From Clostridia bacterium (GTDB taxonomy: Bacteria > Bacillota_A > Clostridia > Oscillospirales > CAG-272), in contig JAFXNX010000199.1 of NCBI GenBank assembly GCA_017529175.1, forward strand, positions 1-10,816: a stretch of DNA of 10,816 nucleotides. Reading direction: 5' to 3'. Position 1 is the stretch's first letter. Each line of letters begins with the position of its first letter. Under the pieces are notes generated by a model. The model saw nothing but the letters and a program-made list of their open reading frames with translations, did not search any database and was not told the DNA's origin. Shown piece by piece: positions 7,701 through 10,816 of this stretch. Position numbers and translations under genes: made by a program.

Positions 7701-8790
7701 CAACGCGACGGAAGGCGACGATATATCGCGCCTTATGGAGAGCGGAAAGATCAGCTATATAGTCTACACGGGAGCCGTCAAGGACGCGACTGTCGGCGAT
7801 TTTACCGCGCTTCACAGAAAAGCTATGCAGCTCGGCATACCGTGTCTTACTTCCATTGATACGGCGAGCGCGCTTTCCGATATAATAGCGAGCCGCTTCA
7901 CTAACGATAACACGGAGCTTGTCGATATCAACAATATGCGGCGCTGGAGAGAGAAGATACGCTTCGCGAAGATGCACTCCTCCGGCAACGACTACATTTT
8001 CATTGAGAATTTCGACGGCTCCATCACCTGCCCGGAATCGCTCTGCGTCGAGCTGTGCCGTGAGCACTACGGCATCGGCGGCGACGGGATCGTCCTCATC
8101 GAAAAATCGAAGATCGCCGACGCCGCGATCCGTTCCTTCAACAAGGACGGAAGCGAGGGAAAGATGGCGGGCAACAGTATGCGGTGCGCCGCTAAGTATC
8201 TCTACGACAAAGGGTTCGTCAGGAGCGAGACTATCAGCCTTGAAATGTCGGGAGAAGTACATAACCTCAAGCTGTATCTGCGCGACGGCAAGGTGAGCTC
8301 GGTCGCGGTCAACATGGGACGCGCGTCCTTTGACGCGAAGTCGCTCCCGGTCGAAACGGATCTTGACGAGGTGGTGTCCGAGAAGATTTCTGTCGGCGGA
8401 GTCGAGTACGTTGCGACGTGCGTTTCGGTCGGCAATCCGCACTGCGTGATCTTCTGCGACGCGATCGACTCGATAGACCTCGAAAAGATCGGTCCCGCGA
8501 TAGAGTACGCCGATATCTTCCCGGAGAGAACGAACGTCGAGTTCGTGAGGGTAATAAACTCGTCGACTGTTCGTCTTCGCGTATGGGAGCGCGGCAACGG
8601 CGCGACTCTCGCCTGCGGCACGGGCGCTGCGGCATCAGTCGCCGCGGCGGTGCGCTGCGGACTTGTAAAAGGCGGCGTCGACGTTTCGGTAAAACTCCCC
8701 GGAGGAGATATGACAGTCAACTGCACGGATGAAAAAATAACGCTCACAGGAGACGCAGTCCTCGTGTTTGAAGGAACTTTTGAGTATTAA
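4756..8790 (+). CDS. carB: CarB-DapF fusion: carbamoyl-phosphate synthase large subunit joined to a diaminopimelate epimerase domain
   Basis: One uninterrupted frame of 1344 residues; ordinary CarB is about 1060-1075. Residues 1 to about 1058 are a complete CarB. The first synthetase half has GSGPIVIGQ (14-22) and the glycine-rich ATP-grasp loop TLGGSGGG. The second half begins near 542 with VIVLGSGPIRIGQG. The MGS-like allosteric domain (about 935-1050) contains FATSGTAKAIESLG and ends near ELVDINNM. It uses two ATP, bicarbonate and CarA-derived ammonia to make carbamoyl phosphate. After a linker of about 9 residues (NNMRRWREK), a full DapF domain runs from about 1068 to 1344: FAKMHSSGNDYIF, HYGIGGDG, FNKDGSE, VGNPHC, RTNVEF, WERGNG and ACGTGA. 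DapF interconverts LL- and meso-diaminopimelate using two cysteines. The second is present (Cys1287), but the first is Ala1138 (KMAGNSMRC instead of the usual MCGNGxRC). The frame is certain; whether the product stays fused, and whether the epimerase is active, is open. Confidence 0.93.
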   Translation: MPKDESIRKVLVIGSGPIVIGQAAEFDYAGAQACRVLRDEGLDVVLVNSNPATIMTDKNLADEIYLEALNAKTVARVIEKERPDGLLAGLGGQSGLTIATELYRDGTLAKYGVKLLGTDAEAIARAEDRELFSDLMKKIGQPIVPSETVTDIEAAKAAAKKIGYPVIVRPAYTLGGSGGGIAADETEFCRIAASGLDLSPIHQILVEKCIAGRKEIEFETIRDSAGNAIAVCSMENVDPVGIHTGDSVVVAPTLTLSNKEYQMLRTASLEIISAIGIVGGCNCQFALDPDSFEYDVIEVNPRVSRSSALASKATGYPIAKISTKIALRYTLDEIKNDITGKTCACFEPTEDYIAVKFPKWPFDKFASSSRTLGTQMKATGEVMAIAQSFEEGLMKALRGAEISLDTLNAPPLSDKPVKERLAEQNDRRLFTVYEALKSGVKVDEIHDITKIDKFFIDKIKNIAECEASLCGVAPDRELYMKAKRLGFTDGAIARLSGTDVFPEFSYSYKMVDTCGAEFEAETPYFYSCCDDDCESRSHVRSGKPVVIVLGSGPIRIGQGIEFDYSSVHCVWTLRQMGYDVVIVNNNPETVSTDYDTADRLYFEPLTPEDVMSIIEVEHPVGVVVAFGGQTAIKLTKFLVDHGIPILGTSGESIDIAEDRARFDALLEMFGISRPKGYGVATEAEALEAANALGYPVLLRPSYVIGGQNMTISRSDETTSSYMKKILSGGIDNPVLVDKYMPGIELEVDVISDGEDVLIPGIMEHIERAGVHSGDSIAVYPPYNLNDKFLDKICTSSEKLALALGTKGLVNIQYLIFDNELYVIEVNPRASRTVPYISKVTGVPMVDLATHVMLGERLSDLGYGTGLYRTPPYYAVKVPVFSFEKLTDADSMLGPEMKSTGEVLGVGKTMAEALFKGLTAAGFSVPSPYSKEGQGVLISVEESDYQEIISLAKRFYDLKMELFATSGTAKAIESLGVPVTTVANATEGDDISRLMESGKISYIVYTGAVKDATVGDFTALHRKAMQLGIPCLTSIDTASALSDIIASRFTNDNTELVDINNMRRWREKIRFAKMHSSGNDYIFIENFDGSITCPESLCVELCREHYGIGGDGIVLIEKSKIADAAIRSFNKDGSEGKMAGNSMRCAAKYLYDKGFVRSETISLEMSGEVHNLKLYLRDGKVSSVAVNMGRASFDAKSLPVETDLDEVVSEKISVGGVEYVATCVSVGNPHCVIFCDAIDSIDLEKIGPAIEYADIFPERTNVEFVRVINSSTVRLRVWERGNGATLACGTGAAASVAAAVRCGLVKGGVDVSVKLPGGDMTVNCTDEKITLTGDAVLVFEGTFEY
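7946..7959 (+). other. Shine-Dalgarno-like sequence and ATA at the CarB/DapF junction
   Basis: GGAG (7946-7949) lies 7 nt before an in-frame ATA (7957-7959). That ATA encodes the Ile of IRFAKMH, exactly where stand-alone DapF proteins begin with M-(K/R)-F-x-K-M-(H/Q). This looks like a former dapF start whose ATG became ATA after, or together with, loss of the carB stop, or like a rare ATA initiation site. An in-frame ATG at 7936 is another possible internal start but has only a distant GGAG (7914-7917). Confidence 0.5.
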
Positions 8791-8813
8791 GACAGTAAAT
8801 GATGAATAAAAAT

Positions 8814-8855
8814 CCTCCCGTTAAATACTATATAAGTAGAACGGGAGGTATTTTT
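8814..8855 (+). promoter_or_regulatory. Hairpin that sequesters the tspO ribosome binding site; possible terminator
   Basis: CCTCCCGTT (8814-8822) is perfectly complementary to AACGGGAGG (8840-8848), with a further TACT/AGTA pairing inside (8826-8829, 8835-8838). The 3' arm contains GGGAGG (8843-8848), the ribosome binding site 7 nt before the tspO ATG at 8856. TATTTTT (8849-8855) follows directly, so the same structure could end part of the operon transcripts. When formed, the hairpin would hide the tspO ribosome binding site. I found no good promoter between 8790 and 8856, so tspO is probably read from the operon. Confidence 0.65.
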
Positions 8856-9323
8856 ATGAAAAAGATCGATCTGAAAGCGCTTCTTATATCCGTGGCGATA
8901 AGTCTCGGCGCGGGAGGACTTGCGGCGCTCTTTACCGGAGCCGGCAGCGAGTTCTACGATTCGATAGAAAGACCGGCGCTCTCACCGCCGTCGTGGGTAT
9001 TCCCCGTCGTATGGACGATACTCTATATACTGATGGGCGTTTCCGCGTATATCATATACGAAAGCTCGTGCGGCAATAAAAAAACGGCGCTGAAGGTATA
9101 TCTTGCCCAGCTCGCCGTAAACTTCGTATGGAGCATCGTTTTCTTCAACGCGAAGGCGTTCCTTTTCGCGTTCATCCTCATTATGGTCCTGTGGCTGCTC
9201 ATAATCGCGATGATCGCTCTGTTCCACCGGTGCCGTCCTATTGCCGCTTATCTTCAGGTCCCGTACTTTCTGTGGGTGACGTTCGCGGCGTATCTTACCT
9301 GGTCGATCTACTATTTGAACTGA
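8856..9323 (+). CDS. tspO: TspO/MBR family membrane protein
   Basis: The product is 155 residues with five predicted membrane helices, as is standard for TspO. Start ATG 8856 is set by GGGAGG 7 nt upstream; an upstream in-frame ATG (8799) would begin inside the regulatory hairpin region and add a non-helical extension. Family signatures are present: ERPALSPPSWVFPVVWT (38-54), then YILMGVSAY (57-65), QLAVNFVWSIVFF (85-97), and a last helix QVPYFLWVTFAAYL followed by SIYYLN (134-155). TspO proteins bind porphyrins and related tetrapyrroles and are linked to stress responses in bacteria; the physiological role here cannot be read from the sequence. It follows the carB-dapF gene by 65 bases and precedes a gene with its own promoter. 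No tetrapyrrole gene is nearby. Confidence 0.93.
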   Translation: MKKIDLKALLISVAISLGAGGLAALFTGAGSEFYDSIERPALSPPSWVFPVVWTILYILMGVSAYIIYESSCGNKKTALKVYLAQLAVNFVWSIVFFNAKAFLFAFILIMVLWLLIIAMIALFHRCRPIAAYLQVPYFLWVTFAAYLTWSIYYLN

Positions 9324-9338
9324 CCGGATCGAAAAATG

Positions 9339-9367
9339 TTGACTTATTGCCGGAAGAGTTATATAAT
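9339..9367 (+). promoter_or_regulatory. Near-consensus sigma-A promoter of the CofE-like gene
   Basis: TTGACT (9339-9344), 17 nt, TATAAT (9362-9367): 11 of 12 consensus positions with ideal spacing. The predicted transcription start is near 9374, which rules out the most upstream in-frame ATG (9336) as the start of the following gene. It begins 15 bases after the tspO stop; no terminator is visible between them. Confidence 0.88.
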
Positions 9368-9404
9368 CAATATGATAAAATTTTTTATGAAGGCGGTAGA
9401 CAAC

Positions 9405-10595
9405 ATGAGGTGTATTGGTACTGTATCCCGCGGAGTGCGCGCTCCGATAATAAGACAGGGAGACGATATCGCGAAGATCGTCGCTGAGTCTGTCCTTGAA
9501 GCCGCAAAGAGCGAAGGGATCGCTGTTCGCGACCGCGACGTTGTAGCGGTCACGGAAGCGGTCGTCGCGCGCGCGCAGGGCAACTATGCGACGGTGGACA
9601 ATATCGCGACAGACATTAAGAGAAAGTTCGGCGGCGGGACTGTCGGCGTTCTTTTCCCGATACTCAGCCGCAACCGTTTTGCGATATGTCTCAAGGGTAT
9701 CGCGAGAGGTGCAAAGAAGATCGTTCTCATGCTCTCGTTCCCCTCGGACGAGGTCGGAAACCACCTGATCGACCTTGACAGTCTGGACGAGGCGGGAGTT
9801 GATCCGTGGCGCGACGTGCTGACGGAAGCAAAATACCGCGAACTGTTCGGCATCGTCAAGCATCCTTTTACGGGAGTCGATTATATAGAGTATTACAGAT
9901 CTTTAATCGAGGCGGAGGGAGCTGACGCCGAGATCATCCTCGCGAACGATCCGAGAGCTATCCTCTCCTACACGAAGGCCGTCCTCGTCTGCGACATCCA
10001 CACGAGGGCAAGATCAAAGAAACTCCTTAAAGCCGCGGGCGCCGGAACGGTTTACGGACTTGACGACATCTTGTCCGAAAGTGTCGACGGATCCGGCTAC
10101 AACGAGCAGTACGGACTTTACGGAACGAACAAGGCGACGGAAGAGACGGTAAAGCTCTTCCCGCGCGACGGCGAGCCCGTAGTCAAAAAGATACAGTCGA
10201 TAATTTATGACGCGACGGGAAAGTGCGTCGAGGTTATGATCTACGGCGACGGCGCTTTCAAAGATCCCGTCGGAAAGATATGGGAGCTTGCGGACCCGGT
10301 CGTCTCCCCCGCGTACACGGAAGGACTTATCGGTCAGCCGAACGAGCTGAAGCTCAAGTATCTTGCGGACAACGATTTCGCAGACCTTTCGGGAGACGCG
10401 CTGAGGGACGCTATAAAGGGACGCATAAAGACGAAGGACGATAACCTCGTCGGAAAGATGGCGTCCGAGGGAACGACCCCGCGCCGCCTCACCGACCTTA
10501 TCGGTTCGCTCTGCGACCTGACGAGCGGCTCCGGCGACAAAGGTACCCCGATCGTCTGGATACAGGGATACTTCGACAACCTGACAGCTGAATAA
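9405..10595 (+). CDS. CofE-family (F420-0:L-glutamate ligase-like) protein
   Basis: The product is 396 residues. Start ATG 9405 is chosen because AGGCGG (9391-9396) lies 8 nt upstream and MRCIGTVSRGVRAPII begins the domain; an in-frame ATG at 9387 is a weaker option. The N-terminal half matches the F420_ligase domain pattern: GVRAPIIRQGDDIAKIV (10-26), then DVVAVTEAVVARAQGNYA (45-62). Later parts fit the same fold: YGLYGTNKATEETVKLFPRDGE (236-257) sits where CofE has its AN-x-G-x-D and LLP-x-DPD segment, and GDGAFKDPVG (281-290) sits near the usual nucleotide/F420 motif. True CofE adds glutamates to coenzyme F420-0 using GTP. This protein is longer than archaeal CofE (about 250), with extra sequence in the middle and at the C-terminus. 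No cofC, cofD, fbiC or F420-dependent enzyme is in the window, and most Clostridia lack F420. The ligase fold is well supported, but the substrate is unknown. Confidence 0.8.
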   Translation: MRCIGTVSRGVRAPIIRQGDDIAKIVAESVLEAAKSEGIAVRDRDVVAVTEAVVARAQGNYATVDNIATDIKRKFGGGTVGVLFPILSRNRFAICLKGIARGAKKIVLMLSFPSDEVGNHLIDLDSLDEAGVDPWRDVLTEAKYRELFGIVKHPFTGVDYIEYYRSLIEAEGADAEIILANDPRAILSYTKAVLVCDIHTRARSKKLLKAAGAGTVYGLDDILSESVDGSGYNEQYGLYGTNKATEETVKLFPRDGEPVVKKIQSIIYDATGKCVEVMIYGDGAFKDPVGKIWELADPVVSPAYTEGLIGQPNELKLKYLADNDFADLSGDALRDAIKGRIKTKDDNLVGKMASEGTTPRRLTDLIGSLCDLTSGSGDKGTPIVWIQGYFDNLTAE

Positions 10596-10601
10596 TTTTC
10601 C

Positions 10602-10623
10602 GGCTTTCTTTGAAAAGAAAGCC
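10602..10623. repeat. Palindrome just after the CofE-like gene
   Basis: GGCTTTCTT (10602-10610) and AAGAAAGCC (10615-10623) are perfectly complementary with a TGAA loop. It begins 7 bases after the stop and lacks a T-run. It may protect the mRNA end or be the first unit of the palindrome cluster that fills the rest of the window. Confidence 0.65.
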
Positions 10624-10645
10624 TCGGCAAAGAAACTTTCAGAAG

Positions 10646-10679
10646 AAAAACCGTCCGCGGAGTAGATCCGCGGACGGTT
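10646..10679 (-). terminator. Strong terminator-like hairpin, T-run on the minus strand
   Basis: AACCGTCCGCGGA (10649-10661) pairs perfectly with TCCGCGGACGGTT (10667-10679), a 13-bp stem with a GTAGA loop. The five A at 10646-10650 make a T-run on the minus strand, so it fits a terminator for a minus-strand gene right of the window. On the + strand the stem alone may still slow or stop transcription. Confidence 0.7.
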
Positions 10680-10707
10680 CAGACTGTAGACAAAGTCTAC
10701 AGTCTGA
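10679..10707. repeat. 13-bp perfect palindrome with 3-nt loop
   Basis: TCAGACTGTAGAC (10679-10691) is complementary to GTCTACAGTCTGA (10695-10707) around AAA. It abuts the terminator-like stem with no gap. No T-run follows. Long near-perfect palindromes of this type often belong to dispersed intergenic repeats in gut Clostridia, from memory only. Confidence 0.7.
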
Positions 10708-10733
10708 GACAGAGTGAGAGAAACGCAGGTAGA

Positions 10734-10791
10734 TTTTGCGATCTTGGCACCGTCGGCGTAGTTGCCTACGGTAGGGGGTAAGATCGCAAAA
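10734..10791. repeat. Nested inverted repeat, cruciform-like
   Basis: TTTTGCGATCTT (10734-10745) is perfectly complementary to AAGATCGCAAAA (10780-10791). Inside, ACCGT (10749-10753) pairs with ACGGT (10768-10772) and GGC (10755-10757) with GCC (10764-10766), with one mismatch between them. The two-level symmetry suggests a structured RNA or a small palindromic mobile-repeat unit. It continues toward the window edge (to 10816) in sequence without a visible gene. Confidence 0.6.
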
Positions 10792-10816
10792 AGGCAAGGA
10801 TGGCGGGCAAGATGCC

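Noticed and set aside
7600..8442. 280-codon minus-strand open frame opposite the CarB/DapF junction
   Set aside because: It mirrors the + strand frame, which carries clear MGS and DapF motifs on both sides. There is no ribosome binding site and no family pattern.
2700..8790. Catabolic arginine deiminase cluster
   Set aside because: No arcA (deiminase), arcC (carbamate kinase) or arcD is present; argF sits with carA and carB, which points to synthesis.
9336..9404. Upstream in-frame ATG codons for the CofE-like gene
   Set aside because: The ATG at 9336 precedes the predicted transcription start (about 9374), and the ATG at 9372 has no room for a ribosome binding site. ATG 9405 has AGGCGG at the right distance.
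8982..9863. 293-codon minus-strand open frame across tspO and the CofE-like gene
   Set aside because: It spans two well-supported genes and the promoter at 9339, and its translation has no domain or membrane pattern of its own.

Overview
The window (about 10.8 kb, GC a little above half) looks like chromosomal DNA of an anaerobic, gut-type Firmicute of class Clostridia. The signs are a DUF1292 (YrzB-like) gene, strong GGAGG-type ribosome binding sites, GTG and TTG starts, consensus sigma-A promoters, B. subtilis-like CarB N-terminal sequence, and dispersed palindromic intergenic repeats. I see no rRNA, tRNA, phage, IS or CRISPR. All recognised genes lie on the + strand.

Layout. (1) 1-501: the 3' end of a DUF1292 gene, then a roughly 205-nt structured RNA that folds like 6S RNA, then a terminator. 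(2) 517-2498: a perfect sigma-A promoter drives two adjacent surface-protein genes. One product is a lipoprotein with 26-residue YD/RHS-like repeats; the other is a single-pass membrane protein with related repeats. A palindromic repeat pair and a strong terminator follow. (3) 2588-8855: an arginine/pyrimidine operon, argF-carA-carB, with a perfect promoter and three ArgR-box-like operators. Its last gene is unusual: CarB is fused in frame to a complete diaminopimelate epimerase (DapF) domain. In that domain the first catalytic cysteine is alanine. The junction keeps a Shine-Dalgarno-like sequence at normal spacing before an ATA codon that sits where DapF normally starts. (4) 8814-9323: a hairpin that pairs out the tspO ribosome binding site, then tspO (TspO/MBR membrane protein). 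(5) 9339-10595: a near-consensus promoter and a long homologue of F420-0:glutamate ligase (CofE family), with no other F420 genes nearby. (6) 10596-10816: a run of four strong palindromes with no gene, probably intergenic repeats plus a terminator serving a minus-strand gene beyond the window.

How the genes work together. CarA and CarB make carbamoyl phosphate from glutamine, bicarbonate and ATP, and ArgF joins it to ornithine to give citrulline. Co-transcription behind ArgR-like boxes fits biosynthetic control. The DapF part belongs to lysine/peptidoglycan synthesis and has no direct metabolic link to carbamoyl phosphate. This makes the CarB-DapF fusion with a substituted catalytic residue the main observation of the window.
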